Positions 1-9,583 of a stretch of 64,000 nucleotides of DNA are shown one piece after another. Within the stretch, counting starts at the first letter, position 1. Each line of letters starts with the position of its first letter. A program made the position numbers and the translations under genes. Location of the stretch: NCBI GenBank assembly GCA_944383895.1, contig CALWRH010000002.1, forward strand, positions 183,555-247,554, in the 5' to 3' direction. Source of the stretch: an uncultured Christensenellaceae bacterium. GTDB lineage: Bacteria; Bacillota; Clostridia; Christensenellales; UBA3700. The notes beneath the pieces were generated by a model. The model saw only the letters and a program-made list of their open reading frames with translations. It did not search any database and was not told where the DNA came from.

Positions 1-603
1 TCCGGCGTGAGCGCGCTCGAACTTGCGGCACATTATGACGATATAGCGCAGATCGCGCTCGCCAAGATGCAGGGCGATTTCGGCAAGATGGGCATCGAGA
101 TAAAGGGTCTTTACATAGAGAACCTCTCGGTACCCGAAGAGGTTGAGAAGATGATAGACAAGCGCACGTCCGTAGGCGTTATGGGCGATGCCATGCAGGG
201 ATACGCACAGATGGAGAGCGTCGGGGCTATGCGCGACGCGGCGAGAAATCCCGGCATGAGCGGCGGCATGGCAAACGCGGGCATAGGACTCGGCGCGGGT
301 CTCGGCATAGGCAAGATGTTTGCCGAAGGCATGGCGGGAGCGGTGAACGCGGAGGCTAAGGTAGCTTGTCCTCATTGCGGCGCGACGGTAAAGAAAGGCG
401 CGAAATTCTGCCCCGAGTGCGGCAAGGAGATAAAGGCAGAAGAGAAGAAAGTCTGCCCCAAGTGTGGAGCGCAGGTCAAGAAGAGCGCGAAGTTCTGTCC
501 CGAGTGCGGAGAAAAGCTCGGCAGTAAGGTCTGTTCCGAGTGCGGATGCGAAGTGCCTGCGGGTACGAAGTTCTGCCCCGAGTGCGGCAAGAAGATAAAA
601 TAA
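1..603 (+). CDS. C-terminal part of SPFH-domain protein with three zinc ribbons (5' end outside window)
   Basis: The frame is open from base 1, so the gene begins before the window. The first ~65 residues look like the end of an SPFH (band 7) domain, followed by a Gly/Ala/Met-rich linker and three double-CxxC zinc ribbons (CPHCG/CPECG, CPKCG/CPECG, CSECG/CPECG). This is the architecture of YdjI-like 'virion core/SPFH zinc-ribbon' proteins of Firmicutes, which are thought to be membrane-microdomain proteins. The next gene, 16 bases on, is also a zinc-ribbon protein, as in ydjGHI-type clusters. Molecular role unknown. Confidence 0.75.
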   Translation, partial: SGVSALELAAHYDDIAQIALAKMQGDFGKMGIEIKGLYIENLSVPEEVEKMIDKRTSVGVMGDAMQGYAQMESVGAMRDAARNPGMSGGMANAGIGLGAGLGIGKMFAEGMAGAVNAEAKVACPHCGATVKKGAKFCPECGKEIKAEEKKVCPKCGAQVKKSAKFCPECGEKLGSKVCSECGCEVPAGTKFCPECGKKIK

Positions 604-619
604 AGCATAAAGAGGTTTT

Positions 620-1720
620 ATGGAGAAGGAAGAAGTCAAGGACGTGACCGAGGCGAAAGAGGTCGAAAGCGGTACTTTCAAGTGTCCCGGTTGCGGCAAC
701 TTTCTCAAATACGATCCCGGGTGCGGAAAGCTGAAGTGCGACTACTGCGGAGCGGAGAAAGACGTTCCCGTACCTACGCCGCCTATGGAGCTGTATTACA
801 CTTCGCTGTCGGAACAGGGTTTCAGCGGCTGGGGCGACGTAAAGTGCATACAGTGTCCCGTCTGCGGAGCAAAGACGATGCTCGAAAAATACCAGACCGT
901 TACGGTGTGCCCTTTCTGCGGCGCGCCCAACGTCGTCGAGAGCGACGATATCCCGGGACTCAAGCCCAACGCCGTGCTGCCGTTCAGGATCACGGAGCTT
1001 AAAGCGCACGAGAGTCTTAAAAAGTGGATGGGCAAGAAGTTTCTCGCTCCTACCAACCTGAAAAAGACGGCTAAGACGGACAAGATGAGAGGAGTCTATG
1101 TCCCGATATGGACGTTTGACTCAAACGTCAACGCGACTTACGAGGCAAGACTCGGCAAGACTTATACAGTGACCGTGGGCAGCGGAAAAAACAGACGTAC
1201 GGAAACGCGCGTGCGTTGGTATCACGTTTCGGGTTCGATATTCTCTTGCTTTGACGACATAGCGGTCGAGGCAAGCACGAAGATAACGCAAAAGGATCTG
1301 ACAAAGCTCGGAAGTTTCGATACGAAGAATTCTATAAATTTCGAGGACGAATATCTCTCGGGATATTCTGCCGAAAGATATTCGCAAGGACTCGACGACA
1401 GCTGGGGCGTGGCGAAAGATCTTATGCTCGACAACATAAGGTCGCAGATCAGGAACAGATATCCCGATGCGGACAGGGTGGATTATATAAACGTCAATCC
1501 AGTATTCAGCGAAACAAAATACAAATACGTTCTCGCACCGCTCTGGATGAGTTCGTACCGCTATAAGGGCAAAGATTACGGTTTTGTAGTCAACGGCAGA
1601 AACGGCAGGACGGTGGGCAAGGCTCCGCTGTCTCCGATAAAGACCTTCTTCTTCTCGCTGTTCTGCGCCGGGGTTGCGGCGGCGCTCATCTATATGATCT
1701 ATATGCTTTTCTTCTCCTGA
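620..1720 (+). CDS. zinc-ribbon protein with C-terminal membrane segment (YdjG-like)
   Basis: A 366-residue protein. An acidic N-terminus is followed by two rubredoxin/TFIIB-like zinc ribbons (CPGCG...CDYCG at about 22-47 and CPVCG...CPFCG at about 80-105), a soluble middle region of about 230 residues, and a single hydrophobic C-terminal segment (about 340-365) that should anchor it in the membrane. It sits 16 bases after the SPFH zinc-ribbon gene, so the two are probably co-transcribed and may act together at the membrane. The biochemical function is not known; the family call rests on architecture and context. Confidence 0.7.
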   Translation: MEKEEVKDVTEAKEVESGTFKCPGCGNFLKYDPGCGKLKCDYCGAEKDVPVPTPPMELYYTSLSEQGFSGWGDVKCIQCPVCGAKTMLEKYQTVTVCPFCGAPNVVESDDIPGLKPNAVLPFRITELKAHESLKKWMGKKFLAPTNLKKTAKTDKMRGVYVPIWTFDSNVNATYEARLGKTYTVTVGSGKNRRTETRVRWYHVSGSIFSCFDDIAVEASTKITQKDLTKLGSFDTKNSINFEDEYLSGYSAERYSQGLDDSWGVAKDLMLDNIRSQIRNRYPDADRVDYINVNPVFSETKYKYVLAPLWMSSYRYKGKDYGFVVNGRNGRTVGKAPLSPIKTFFFSLFCAGVAAALIYMIYMLFFS

Positions 1721-1767
1721 CGCAAAATCGCTTGCAATATCGGAAAAGATTATATAAAATATCAGTG

Positions 1768-1796
1768 TTAAGGCAGGACTGCGACGGATATATAAT
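1768..1796 (+). promoter_or_regulatory. possible promoter for the DUF1858 gene
   Basis: A perfect -10 hexamer TATAAT (1791-1796) lies 17 bases after a poor -35 (TTAAGG, 1768-1773). The surrounding intergenic sequence is AT-rich. The match is only partial, so this is tentative. Confidence 0.35.
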
Positions 1797-1850
1797 ATTG
1801 ATAAATAAATAATAATATATAAGGGCTTTGCCCTGACGGAGGTAAATACA

Positions 1851-2051
1851 ATGATAACAAAGGATATGCTTATAGCGGACGCTCTCAAGCAGGGCAACGT
1901 AGACGCGATAGCAAACGTACTTTTCAGCGTAGGCATGCATTGCCTGGGCTGTGCGCTCGCTCACAACGAAACGGTAGAGGATGCGGCAAATGCTCACGGC
2001 GTTGACGTAGACGAACTCGTAGAAAAACTCAACGAGGCGGCAAAGAGCTGA
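1851..2051 (+). CDS. DUF1858 / hybrid-cluster-protein-associated redox disulfide domain protein
   Basis: A 66-residue protein with a good ribosome-binding site (CGGAGG at 1839-1844). It matches the DUF1858 family: an N-terminal ITKDMLIADAL segment, then GMHCLGCALA, with two cysteines in a CxxC that can form a redox disulfide, then a helical VDELVEKLN end. In the family description the domain is linked to hybrid cluster (prismane) proteins, but no hcp gene is visible here. It is followed by its own terminator, so it is probably monocistronic. Confidence 0.8.
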   Translation: MITKDMLIADALKQGNVDAIANVLFSVGMHCLGCALAHNETVEDAANAHGVDVDELVEKLNEAAKS

Positions 2052-2071
2052 AGACAGCGGTAAAAGATACG

Positions 2072-2099
2072 ACGCGCTCCGCTTTGCGGGGCGCGTTTT
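2072..2099 (+). terminator. intrinsic terminator after DUF1858 gene
   Basis: An 11-bp stem (ACGCGCTCCGC with GCGGGGCGCGT, one T-G pair) closes a three-base loop and is followed by TTTTA. Confidence 0.7.
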
Positions 2100-2194
2100 A
2101 CAACTAATGATTGTGAAAACGAAGTAAAATGACAGAAATAATACGATTTTACATAAATTTTACATTTCTTTCAGAAGTTTTTTAATTCAAATAT

Positions 2195-2223
2195 TTGACT
2201 TAATATAAATAAGTTTATATAAT
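2195..2223 (+). promoter_or_regulatory. promoter of the S10 ribosomal operon
   Basis: TTGACT (2195-2200), a 17-base spacer and TATAAT (2218-2223) make a near-consensus SigA promoter. Transcription should start near 2230, about 175 bases before rpsJ. Confidence 0.85.
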
Positions 2224-2229
2224 CTCTTT

Positions 2230-2404
2230 TGCACCGCGAAAAACGGGATGAAACGGGAGGTTACTGCTGTAAAGCAGAGAATTTCCGTGGACAAGGGTCC
2301 GACAATCGGGCGACTAACGGGAGGCGAACTGCACGCCTTTTATAAATGTCGCGGTGTGAAACACACGGATGCGTGAATACAGTTAGGAAAGGAGAAACAA
2401 GAAA
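2230..2404 (+). promoter_or_regulatory. structured leader of the S10 operon
   Basis: This is the 5' untranslated region between the promoter and rpsJ. It holds several short hairpins: CTGC/GCAG at 2264-2277, AGGCG/CGCCT at 2322-2338 and GTGT/ACAC near 2354-2364. It also holds repeated ACGGGAGG-like strings (near 2253-2260 and 2317-2324) that are not followed by start codons. S10 operons are commonly controlled through their leader (L4 in E. coli); whether that applies here is inference. The true rpsJ site is AAAGGAG at about 2389-2395. Confidence 0.5.
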
Positions 2405-2713
2405 ATGGCAGGACAAATCATCAGAATAAGACTCAGAGCTTATGATCACAACCTCATCGACGAAGCTGCAAGCAAGATCGTCGACACGGTTACCAGATGC
2501 GGCGTAAAGGTCAGCGGACCTATCCCGCTCCCCACGGAGAAGGAAGTTGTTACCATCCTTCGCGCGGTACACAAGTATAAGGACAGTCGTGAGCAGTTCG
2601 AACTCAGAACTCACAAGAGACTCATCGACATCTACAATCCGTCCAACAAGGCTATGGAGTCTCTCATGAAACTCACATTGCCGGCAGGCGTAGATATCAA
2701 GATCAAACTCTGA
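2405..2713 (+). CDS. rpsJ: 30S ribosomal protein S10
   Basis: A 102-residue protein, the normal length for S10. The N-terminus ([17 protein letters not shown]) and the GPIPLPTEK segment are typical. It is the first gene of the superoperon. S10 binds the 3' domain of 16S rRNA in the 30S head and also takes part in NusB-dependent antitermination. Confidence 0.98.
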   Translation: MAGQIIRIRLRAYDHNLIDEAASKIVDTVTRCGVKVSGPIPLPTEKEVVTILRAVHKYKDSREQFELRTHKRLIDIYNPSNKAMESLMKLTLPAGVDIKIKL

Positions 2714-2799
2714 TATCAAATAAATAACACAGACAACAATACGGTTCCGCGTTTCCCCAAAAGGCGCGGACGAAATAAATACGGAGGTGAACTTTATCT

Positions 2800-3432
2800 A
2801 TGAATAAAGCAATCATTGGAAAGAAATTGGGTATGAGCCAGATCTTCACCGAGGACGGCACCGTAATACCGGTAACGGTAGTTGAGGCGGGTCCGTGCCC
2901 CGTAGTTCAGAAGAAGACTCAGGAAAAAGACGGTTACAGCGCAGTTCAGGTAGCGTTCGGCGAGATCAAGGCAAAGAACGTAACCAAGCCCGTCAAAGGA
3001 CACTTTGAAAAGGCAGGCGTTGCACCCAAGAGACATTTGAGAGAGCTCAGGCTCGACAACGCTGAAAGTCTCGAGGTCGGCAGCAACATCACCTGCGACG
3101 TGTTCGCGGCAGGAGACAAGGTCGACGTCGTCGGTATCTCCAAAGGTAAGGGATTTACCGGTGCGATCAAGAGATGGAATCAGCACTGCGGTCCTATGGC
3201 GCACGGTTCCGGTTACCACAGAGGCGTAGGTTCTCTGAGCGCTAACTCGACTCCTTCGAGAGTTTTCAAGAACAAGAAGATGTCCGGACATTGGGGTAAC
3301 GAAAAAGTTACCGTCCAGAATCTGACCGTAGTCAGAGTGGACAAAGAGCGCAACCTGCTGCTCATCAAGGGCGCGATCCCCGGCAATAAGGGCGGCATCG
3401 TTACCGTGAAGAACAGCTACAAGGCACAATAA
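2800..3432 (+). CDS. rplC: 50S ribosomal protein L3
   Basis: A 210-residue protein with the L3 signatures [11 protein letters not shown] at the start and [31 protein letters not shown] around 130-165; the latter is the loop near the peptidyl-transferase centre. An 86-base gap after rpsJ carries a small GC-rich hairpin (CCGCG/CGCGG, 2747-2769) that could limit read-through. The ribosome-binding site is GGAGGTG. Confidence 0.98.
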   Translation: MNKAIIGKKLGMSQIFTEDGTVIPVTVVEAGPCPVVQKKTQEKDGYSAVQVAFGEIKAKNVTKPVKGHFEKAGVAPKRHLRELRLDNAESLEVGSNITCDVFAAGDKVDVVGISKGKGFTGAIKRWNQHCGPMAHGSGYHRGVGSLSANSTPSRVFKNKKMSGHWGNEKVTVQNLTVVRVDKERNLLLIKGAIPGNKGGIVTVKNSYKAQ

Positions 3433-3443
3433 GGAGAAGCGAA

Positions 3444-4082
3444 ATGAAAGTAGACGTTTTTAATATAAGTGCGAAGAAAGTCGGCACGATGGACCTCTCC
3501 GACGCGGTGTTCGCTCAGGAATACAACGAGCCGCTCGTACATCAGGTCGTCGTAGCACAGATGGCAAATAAAAGACAGGGCAACAAGAGCACGCTTACCC
3601 GCAGCGAAGTTCGCGGAGGCGGCATCAAACCCTGGAGACAGAAAGGCACGGGTCGTGCAAGACAGGGCTCTATCCGTAGTCCTCAGTGGACCGGCGGCGG
3701 CGTAGTCTTCGCTCCCAAGCAGAGAGATTTCTCGCAGAAGATCAACAAGAAGATGAAGTTTGCGGCTACTGTCAGCGCACTCAGCGCAAAAGTTTCCGAC
3801 GGCGACTTTATCGTTCTCGACGAGCTCAAGCTCAAAGAGGCAAAGACAAAGTTGATGGCAACGATCCTCAAGAATTTCGGTATCGACACCAAGGTGCTTC
3901 TCGTTGTTTCCGAAAACGACGAAAACATTTTGAGAGCAAGCGCTAACATCGCAAACCTCACGGTCATCAACGCAGATCTCGTCAACGTATACGACCTGGC
4001 TGCAAACGCAAAGTGCATGGCTACCAAGGCTGCGGTCGAAAAGCTTGAAGAGGCTTACAATTGCGAGGAGGTAACCGAGTAA
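3444..4082 (+). CDS. rplD: 50S ribosomal protein L4
   Basis: A 212-residue L4/L1e family protein. The conserved exit-tunnel loop is visible (RSEVRGGGIKPWRQKGTGRARQGSIRSPQW, about 53-82). In enteric bacteria L4 is the autoregulator of the S10 operon. It sits 11 bases after rplC and overlaps the start of rplW by one base. Confidence 0.98.
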   Translation: MKVDVFNISAKKVGTMDLSDAVFAQEYNEPLVHQVVVAQMANKRQGNKSTLTRSEVRGGGIKPWRQKGTGRARQGSIRSPQWTGGGVVFAPKQRDFSQKINKKMKFAATVSALSAKVSDGDFIVLDELKLKEAKTKLMATILKNFGIDTKVLLVVSENDENILRASANIANLTVINADLVNVYDLAANAKCMATKAAVEKLEEAYNCEEVTE

Positions 4083-4372
4083 TGAACAAGTACGACATCA
4101 TCATCAGCCCGCTCATGAGTGAAAAGAGCTTCGACGGCATCCAGTCCAAGAAGTACACCTTCAAAGTTGACAAAAGGGCAACGAAAACACAGATAAAAGT
4201 AGCAATCGAGGATATCTTCGGCGTCAAGGTTGAAAAGGTAAACACCTCCAACTACGACGGCAAGACCAAGAGAATGGGCAGAAACGAAGGCAAGACCGCA
4301 GCTTTCAAGAAAGCGATCGTTCAGCTCAAGGCAGACAGCAAACCCATCGAGTTCTTCGAGAGTTTGACCTGA
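4082..4372 (+). CDS. rplW: 50S ribosomal protein L23
   Basis: A 96-residue L23 protein. I chose the ATG at 4082, which overlaps the rplD stop (TAATG) and is preceded by GAGGAGG, rather than the in-frame ATG at 4061 inside rplD. Family features are the YDIIISPLMSEKS start and the KYTFKVDKRATKTQIKVAIE segment. L23 sits at the tunnel exit and docks trigger factor and SRP. Confidence 0.97.
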   Translation: MNKYDIIISPLMSEKSFDGIQSKKYTFKVDKRATKTQIKVAIEDIFGVKVEKVNTSNYDGKTKRMGRNEGKTAAFKKAIVQLKADSKPIEFFESLT

Positions 4373-4387
4373 TAGGAGGATAAGGAT

Positions 4388-5209
4388 ATGATAAAGAGAT
4401 ACAAACCTACTTCTCCCGCACGTCGTTTTATGACGACCTCCGCTTTCAGCGAGATCACGACGACGAAACCCGAAAAGAGCTTGCTCGAGAGCAAGAACAA
4501 GACGGGCGGCAGAAATGCGACAGGCAGAATCACGGTAAGACATATCGGCGGCGGAAACCGCAACAAATACCGTATCATCGACTTCAAGCGCAATAAGGAC
4601 AACGTACCCGCAAAGGTAGCGTCCATCGAATACGATCCTAACCGCAGCGCAAACATCGCGCTCCTGCACTACGCAGACGGTGAGAAGAGATACATCCTCG
4701 CTCCCGTAGGTCTTAACAAGGGCGACGTAGTCGTAAGCGGCGAAGACGCGGACATCAAGACCGGCAACAGCTTGCCTCTCGAGAAGATCCCCGTAGGTAC
4801 GATGATCCACAACATCGAGATGCACCCCGGCAAGGGCGGTCAGATCGCGAGAGCGGCAGGCAATGCGGCTCAGCTTATGGCGAAGGAAGGCAAGTACGCT
4901 ATCCTCAGAATGCCCAGCGGCGAGATGAGATACATCCCCATCAAGTGCAAGGCTACGATCGGTCAGGTAGGCAATCTCGATCACGAGATCGTCAGCATCG
5001 GTAAAGCGGGACGCAAACGTCATATGGGCGTTAAGCCGACCGTAAGAGGTGTGGTAATGAACCCCTGCGACCACCCGCACGGCGGTGGTGAAGGCAAGTC
5101 GCCTATCGGTATGCCGAGTCCTGTTACCCCGTGGGGCGTTCCCACTCTCGGTTACAAGACCAGAAAGAAGAACAAGAGCAACAAGTTCATCATCAAGCGT
5201 ATCAACTAA
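4388..5209 (+). CDS. rplB: 50S ribosomal protein L2
   Basis: A 273-residue protein, standard for L2. [18 protein letters not shown] near the start and the C-terminal [21 protein letters not shown] with the conserved histidine are present. L2 is a primary 23S-binding protein needed for subunit joining and peptidyl transfer. Confidence 0.98.
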   Translation: MIKRYKPTSPARRFMTTSAFSEITTTKPEKSLLESKNKTGGRNATGRITVRHIGGGNRNKYRIIDFKRNKDNVPAKVASIEYDPNRSANIALLHYADGEKRYILAPVGLNKGDVVVSGEDADIKTGNSLPLEKIPVGTMIHNIEMHPGKGGQIARAAGNAAQLMAKEGKYAILRMPSGEMRYIPIKCKATIGQVGNLDHEIVSIGKAGRKRHMGVKPTVRGVVMNPCDHPHGGGEGKSPIGMPSPVTPWGVPTLGYKTRKKNKSNKFIIKRIN

Positions 5210-5223
5210 CGGAGGATTGAAAG

Positions 5224-5502
5224 ATGAGTAGATCGGTTAAGAAAGGACCTTTCGTAGAAGAAAGGCTTATCAAAAGAATCATTGCTATGAACGAGAAGAA
5301 CGAGAAGAAAGTCGTCAAGACCTGGTCGCGTTCCTCCACAATCTTCCCTGACATGGTTGGACATACGATTGCCGTCCACGACGGAAGAAAACACGTTCCC
5401 GTATACGTTACGGAAGACATGGTAGGCTGCAAGCTCGGCGAATTTGCTCCGACCCGCACGTTCAAGGGTCACGCCGGCGAGAAGACCACCGGAAAGAAGT
5501 AA
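5224..5502 (+). CDS. rpsS: 30S ribosomal protein S19
   Basis: A 92-residue S19 ([13 protein letters not shown] start, [20 protein letters not shown] middle). It forms part of the 30S head with S13. Spacing from rplB is 14 bases with GGAGG. Confidence 0.98.
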   Translation: MSRSVKKGPFVEERLIKRIIAMNEKNEKKVVKTWSRSSTIFPDMVGHTIAVHDGRKHVPVYVTEDMVGCKLGEFAPTRTFKGHAGEKTTGKK

Positions 5503-5518
5503 GAGGAGGCAGACAGAA

Positions 5519-5908
5519 ATGGCTAAAAGAATAAGAGAAAAAGCTGCTTTCCGTCAGGAAAACGCAGATAAGCGTCCGAGAGCGGTTGCGAAATACGTCA
5601 GAATCTCTCCCGATAAGGTCAGAATAGTTCTCGACATCATCCGCGGAGCTAAATATACGGACGCAGTCGCTATCCTCAAGAATACGCAGAAAGCTGCATG
5701 CGAGCCCCTTCTCAAGGTGCTCAACTCCGCAGCAGCGAACGCAGAGAACAACCTCAGCCTCAGCAAGAGCGACCTTTACGTCGCAGAGTGCTACGCAAAC
5801 GCGGGTCCGATACTCAAGAGAATCAGACCGAGAGCTAAGGGCAGCGCTGCAAGAATCAACAAACGCACCAGCCACATCACCGTCGTTCTCGACGTGAAGG
5901 CTGAGTAA
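5519..5908 (+). CDS. rplV: 50S ribosomal protein L22
   Basis: 129 residues when started at ATG 5519, which follows GAGGAGG; an upstream in-frame ATG at 5444 lies inside rpsS and has no ribosome-binding site. The L22 core ([22 protein letters not shown] and the [21 protein letters not shown] end) is intact, including the beta-hairpin that lines the exit tunnel. The N-terminus is slightly longer than in many L22 proteins. Confidence 0.96.
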   Translation: MAKRIREKAAFRQENADKRPRAVAKYVRISPDKVRIVLDIIRGAKYTDAVAILKNTQKAACEPLLKVLNSAAANAENNLSLSKSDLYVAECYANAGPILKRIRPRAKGSAARINKRTSHITVVLDVKAE

Positions 5909-5925
5909 GAAAGGAGGTCAACAAC

Positions 5926-6606
5926 ATGGGTCAGAAAGTCAGTCCCAACGGAATGAGAGTAGGCGTTATCAAAGAGTGGGAAGCTCAATGGTACGCAGAT
6001 AAGAAGAATTTTGCTGATTACCTTATCGAGGACAACAAGATAAGAAACTTCATCAAAAAGCAGTATTACACCTGTTCGATCTCCAAAGTTACGATTTCGA
6101 GAGTACGCTCTTCCAAGACGGAAATCATCACCGTCAACATCTATACCGGCAAGCCCGGCGTGCTCATCGGCAAGCAGGGTACGGGCGTAGAGCAGATCGT
6201 CAAAGAGCTCAACTCCGTCGTAAAAGGCAAGGAAATCAATGTAAACGTTTACGAGGTAAAGAGACCTGACACCGACGCACAGCTCGTTGCGGAAAGCATC
6301 GCGGCTCAGCTTGAAAAGCGTATGTCTTACAAGCGCGTCATGAAACAGGCTATCACCCGTGCGATCAAAGCGGGCGCTAAGGGTGTCAAGGCTATGGCAT
6401 CCGGCAGACTCGACGGCGTTGAAATCGCAAAGAGCGAGCAGTATCACGAGGGTTCTATTCCTCTTCAGACGCTCAGAGCTGATATCGATTACGGCTTTGC
6501 AGAAGCTCATACCACGTTCGGTATCATCGGTATCAAAGTATGGATTTACAAAGGCGAGGTCATCGGTAAGACCAACGCAAGTACAAGCGAAGGAGGTAAC
6601 GCGTAA
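5926..6606 (+). CDS. rpsC: 30S ribosomal protein S3
   Basis: A 226-residue S3. [19 protein letters not shown] starts the protein; the KH domain ([15 protein letters not shown]) lies at about 84-98 and the C-terminal S3 domain at about 115-205. It forms part of the mRNA entry site. The stop overlaps the rplP start. Confidence 0.98.
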   Translation: MGQKVSPNGMRVGVIKEWEAQWYADKKNFADYLIEDNKIRNFIKKQYYTCSISKVTISRVRSSKTEIITVNIYTGKPGVLIGKQGTGVEQIVKELNSVVKGKEINVNVYEVKRPDTDAQLVAESIAAQLEKRMSYKRVMKQAITRAIKAGAKGVKAMASGRLDGVEIAKSEQYHEGSIPLQTLRADIDYGFAEAHTTFGIIGIKVWIYKGEVIGKTNASTSEGGNA

Positions 6607-7052
6607 TGTTAATGCCTAAAAGAGTAAAGAGACGTCGCGTACACCGCGGCAGACTCAGCGGTAAGGCAAACAAGGGCAACAAGATCGCTTACGGCGAATA
6701 CGGACTCGTAGCTCTTGAACCGAGCTGGATTACCTCCAATCAGATCGAGGCGGCTCGTATCGCTATGACGAGATACATCAAGAGAGGCGGTCAGGTGTGG
6801 ATAGACATATTCCCCCACAAGCCTGTAACCAAGAAGCCCGCCGAGACCAGAATGGGTAGCGGTAAAGGTAGCGTAGAATACTGGGTTGCAGTCGTCAAAC
6901 CGGGCAGAGTCATGTTCGAGATGGCAGGCGTAACCGAGGATATTGCGAGAGAGGCGCTCCGCCTTGCATCGCACAAACTTCCGATAAAGTGCAAATTCGT
7001 CAAGAAAGGCGAAGAAAGCGGAGAAGAGGTGAACGAAGATGAAAGCAAGTAA
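6606..7052 (+). CDS. rplP: 50S ribosomal protein L16
   Basis: A 148-residue L16. [15 protein letters not shown] is the usual start; [22 protein letters not shown] is the signature near residue 90. L16 sits by the A-site tRNA. The last residues are acidic ([13 protein letters not shown]), and the gene overlaps rpmC by 14 bases, so the two are translationally coupled. Confidence 0.97.
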   Translation: MLMPKRVKRRRVHRGRLSGKANKGNKIAYGEYGLVALEPSWITSNQIEAARIAMTRYIKRGGQVWIDIFPHKPVTKKPAETRMGSGKGSVEYWVAVVKPGRVMFEMAGVTEDIAREALRLASHKLPIKCKFVKKGEESGEEVNEDESK

Positions 7053-7278
7053 TTTTATGGAAATGACAAACGAAGAGCTCCAGGTTAAGCTCGTCAGCCT
7101 CAAGCAGGATTTGCTCAACCTTCGTTTCAAGCACAAATCCGGCAACCTTGAGAACAACAGCCAGATCAGAACGTGCAGAAAGGATATAGCAAAGTGCATG
7201 ACGATCATCCGTCAGAGAGAACTCGGCATATCCGCTGAGCCTACCAAGGCAGGCAAGTCCAAGAAGGCTGCTAAGTGA
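7039..7278 (+). CDS. rpmC: 50S ribosomal protein L29
   Basis: A 79-residue L29 with the helical [25 protein letters not shown] core and a short lysine/alanine tail. It starts inside the end of rplP; its ribosome-binding site GAAGAGG lies in that gene. Confidence 0.96.
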   Translation: MKASNFMEMTNEELQVKLVSLKQDLLNLRFKHKSGNLENNSQIRTCRKDIAKCMTIIRQRELGISAEPTKAGKSKKAAK

Positions 7279-7292
7279 GGAGGATAAACGAC

Positions 7293-7547
7293 ATGGAAAG
7301 AAATTTGAGAAAAAGCAGAGTCGGCATAGTAGTAAGCGACAAGATGGACAAGACGGTCGTCGTGGCTATCAGAGAGCGTGTTAAGCATCCTCTTTACGGC
7401 AAGATCGTAAACAGAACCAAGAAGCTCAAGGCGCATGACGAGGCTAACTCCTGCGGCATCGGCGATAAGGTTCTCGTTGTAGAGACCAGACCGCTCAGCA
7501 AAGATAAGTGCTGGAGAGTCGTCGAAATCATCGAAAAGGCGAAGTAA
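7293..7547 (+). CDS. rpsQ: 30S ribosomal protein S17
   Basis: 84 residues from the ATG at 7293, which follows GAGGAGG (7277-7283). The in-frame ATG at 7275 overlaps the rpmC stop and lies upstream of that site. The S17 OB fold signature ([20 protein letters not shown]) and the [14 protein letters not shown] end are present. Confidence 0.97.
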   Translation: MERNLRKSRVGIVVSDKMDKTVVVAIRERVKHPLYGKIVNRTKKLKAHDEANSCGIGDKVLVVETRPLSKDKCWRVVEIIEKAK

Positions 7548-7561
7548 TAGGAGGCACCACA

Positions 7562-7930
7562 ATGATACAACCGGAAAGCAGATTAAACGTAGCGGACAAC
7601 TCCGGAGCTAAGGAAATAAAGTGCATCAGAGTACTCGGCGGATCTTTCCGCAGAAGCGGAAACATCGGCGACGTCATCGTCGCAGCGGTACAGAGCGCAA
7701 TTCCCGGAGGCACCGTCAAGAAGGGTGAAGTGGTAAAGGCGGTTATCGTCAGAACGAGCAAGGGCGTCAGAAGAAAGGACGGTTCTTACATCAGATTCGA
7801 CGACAACGCAGCAGTAATAATCGACAATCAGAAGCAACCCAGAGGTACGCGTATCTTCGGACCTATCGCGAGAGAACTTCGTGACAAGAACTATATGAAG
7901 ATCATCTCCCTCGCACCTGAGGTTATTTGA
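7562..7930 (+). CDS. rplN: 50S ribosomal protein L14
   Basis: A 122-residue L14, exactly the family length, starting at ATG 7562 after [25 protein letters not shown] and [20 protein letters not shown] are diagnostic. The upstream in-frame start at 7508 is inside rpsQ and is not used. Confidence 0.98.
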   Translation: MIQPESRLNVADNSGAKEIKCIRVLGGSFRRSGNIGDVIVAAVQSAIPGGTVKKGEVVKAVIVRTSKGVRRKDGSYIRFDDNAAVIIDNQKQPRGTRIFGPIARELRDKNYMKIISLAPEVI

Positions 7931-7943
7931 GGAGGACAGCGAA

Positions 7944-8381
7944 ATGAGTATGAACGTAAAGAAAGGCGACGCGGTAAAGATTATCGCGGGCTGTGATAAA
8001 GGCAAGACGGGTCAGATCGACAACGTCGACACCAAATCCGGCAGAGTAGTCGTCAAAGGCGACGGACTCAAGACCGAGAAACATTTCGTCAAACCGCGCA
8101 ACGCGCAGGAAAAGGGCGGTATCGTCGAGAGAGAAAGAGCTATCGACGCATCCAACGTCATGATCATCTGCCCTGTATGCGGCAAGACCACCAAGGTAGC
8201 TCACAAAGTCGAAAAGGACGCTGAAGGCAAAAACGTCAAAGAGCGTATTTGCAAAAAGTGCGGCGCAAGTCTCGACAACGTAAGCAAGACCAAGGCTAAA
8301 GCAACGGCTAAGAAAGGCGCTAAGACTGCAAAGAAAGCGACCAAGAAAGCCGACAAAGCGGCAGACGCCGAGAATAACTGA
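7944..8381 (+). CDS. rplX: 50S ribosomal protein L24 with Lys/Ala-rich C-terminal tail
   Basis: 145 residues against about 100-110 for typical L24. The KOW motif ([21 protein letters not shown]) is at 5-25. The second half carries CPVCG and CKKCG pairs, as in many bacterial L24 proteins. About 40 residues then follow, made almost only of Lys, Ala, Thr and Asp. The tail is low-complexity and basic and probably contacts rRNA at the surface or is disordered. It has good spacing (13 bases after rplN, GGAGG). Confidence 0.96.
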   Translation: MSMNVKKGDAVKIIAGCDKGKTGQIDNVDTKSGRVVVKGDGLKTEKHFVKPRNAQEKGGIVERERAIDASNVMIICPVCGKTTKVAHKVEKDAEGKNVKERICKKCGASLDNVSKTKAKATAKKGAKTAKKATKKADKAADAENN

Positions 8382-8395
8382 CGGAGGACAAGGCT

Positions 8396-8953
8396 GTGGC
8401 AGAAGAGAAAAGAGTTTACAGAATTGCGGAACTCTATAAGAACGAGGTAGTACCCGCGCTCGAAAAGAAATTCGCATACAAGAACATCAACGAAGTTCCT
8501 CGCCTCGACAAGATCGTCCTCAACATGGGACTCGGAGACGTAAAGGACAACAGCAAGAGCCTGCAGCTGGCAGTAGAAGAGCTCAAGGCTATCGCAGGTC
8601 AGGCACCCGTTCTGACCAAGGCGAAGAAGAGCGTTGCTAACTTCAAAGTCAGAGAAGGCATGGTTATCGGAGCCAAAGTTACTTTGAGAGGCGCAAAGAT
8701 GTATGACTTCATGGATAAGCTCATATCCGTCGCGCTCCCCAGAGTGAGAGACTTCAAGGGCGTTCCCGCAGATTCGTTCGACGGACGCGGCAACTACGCT
8801 ATGGGCGTTAAGGAACAGCTGATTTTCCCTGAAATTCAGTACGACAAGATCGAGAAGATCAGAGGATTCGACGTATGTTTCGTAACGACCGCAAAGACGG
8901 ACGCAGAGGCTAAAGAACTTCTTACGCTTCTCGGCGTACCCTTTGTAAAGTAA
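8396..8953 (+). CDS. rplE: 50S ribosomal protein L5
   Basis: A 185-residue L5, GTG start at 8396 preceded by CGGAGGA. The family segments [14 protein letters not shown] and [33 protein letters not shown] are clear. It binds 5S rRNA with L18. Confidence 0.97.
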   Translation: MAEEKRVYRIAELYKNEVVPALEKKFAYKNINEVPRLDKIVLNMGLGDVKDNSKSLQLAVEELKAIAGQAPVLTKAKKSVANFKVREGMVIGAKVTLRGAKMYDFMDKLISVALPRVRDFKGVPADSFDGRGNYAMGVKEQLIFPEIQYDKIEKIRGFDVCFVTTAKTDAEAKELLTLLGVPFVK

Positions 8954-8966
8954 GGAGGACACAATA

Positions 8967-9152
8967 ATGGCAAAGAAAGCTATGATAAACAAGCAGCAAA
9001 AGGCTCCCAAGTTCTCGACAAGAGCATACACGAGATGCAAGATCTGCGGCAGACCGCACGCAGTGTTGAGAAAGTACGGCATTTGCAGAATTTGCTTCAG
9101 AGAGCTCGCATACAAGGGCGAGATCCCCGGAGTCAAGAAATCCAGCTGGTAA
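8967..9152 (+). CDS. rpsN: 30S ribosomal protein S14, zinc-binding type
   Basis: 61 residues, the length of the short zinc-containing S14 type Z. CKIC and CRIC form the four-cysteine zinc site, and the protein ends in the usual PGVKKSSW. Confidence 0.98.
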   Translation: MAKKAMINKQQKAPKFSTRAYTRCKICGRPHAVLRKYGICRICFRELAYKGEIPGVKKSSW

Positions 9153-9170
9153 TCGGAGGAAATACAGACT

Positions 9171-9569
9171 ATGATGATAACTGATCCTATCGCAGATATG
9201 CTCACCCGTATCCGCAACGGACTCGTTGCGAGACACGACAGCGTCGAAGTTCCCTATTCCAAGATCAAGAAGTCCATTGCGGACATCCTGGTAAAGGAAG
9301 GTTACATCGAGAGCGTTGAGCTTGTTGAAAGCGGTGTTCAAAGTGTTATGAAAGTAAATCTCAAATACGGCGCAAAGAAAGAGCGCGTAATCACCGGTAT
9401 AAAGAGAATATCCAAACCCGGTCTCCGCGTATATGCGTCTTCTGAAAAGCTCCCCAAAGTTCTGGGCGGCTTGGGTATAGCGATCGTTTCCACTTCCAAG
9501 GGCGTTATGACCGATAAGGAAGCGAGAGCTCAACACGTCGGCGGCGAAGTGCTGGCGTACGTCTGGTAA
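9171..9569 (+). CDS. rpsH: 30S ribosomal protein S8
   Basis: A 132-residue S8: [13 protein letters not shown] at the start and the C-terminal [22 protein letters not shown] (the expected form is STSKG-MTD, present here). Two ATG codons lie side by side at 9171 and 9174; either may be used. In E. coli S8 is the regulator of the spc operon. Confidence 0.97.
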   Translation: MMITDPIADMLTRIRNGLVARHDSVEVPYSKIKKSIADILVKEGYIESVELVESGVQSVMKVNLKYGAKKERVITGIKRISKPGLRVYASSEKLPKVLGGLGIAIVSTSKGVMTDKEARAQHVGGEVLAYVW

Positions 9570-9583
9570 GGAGGTATATAGGT

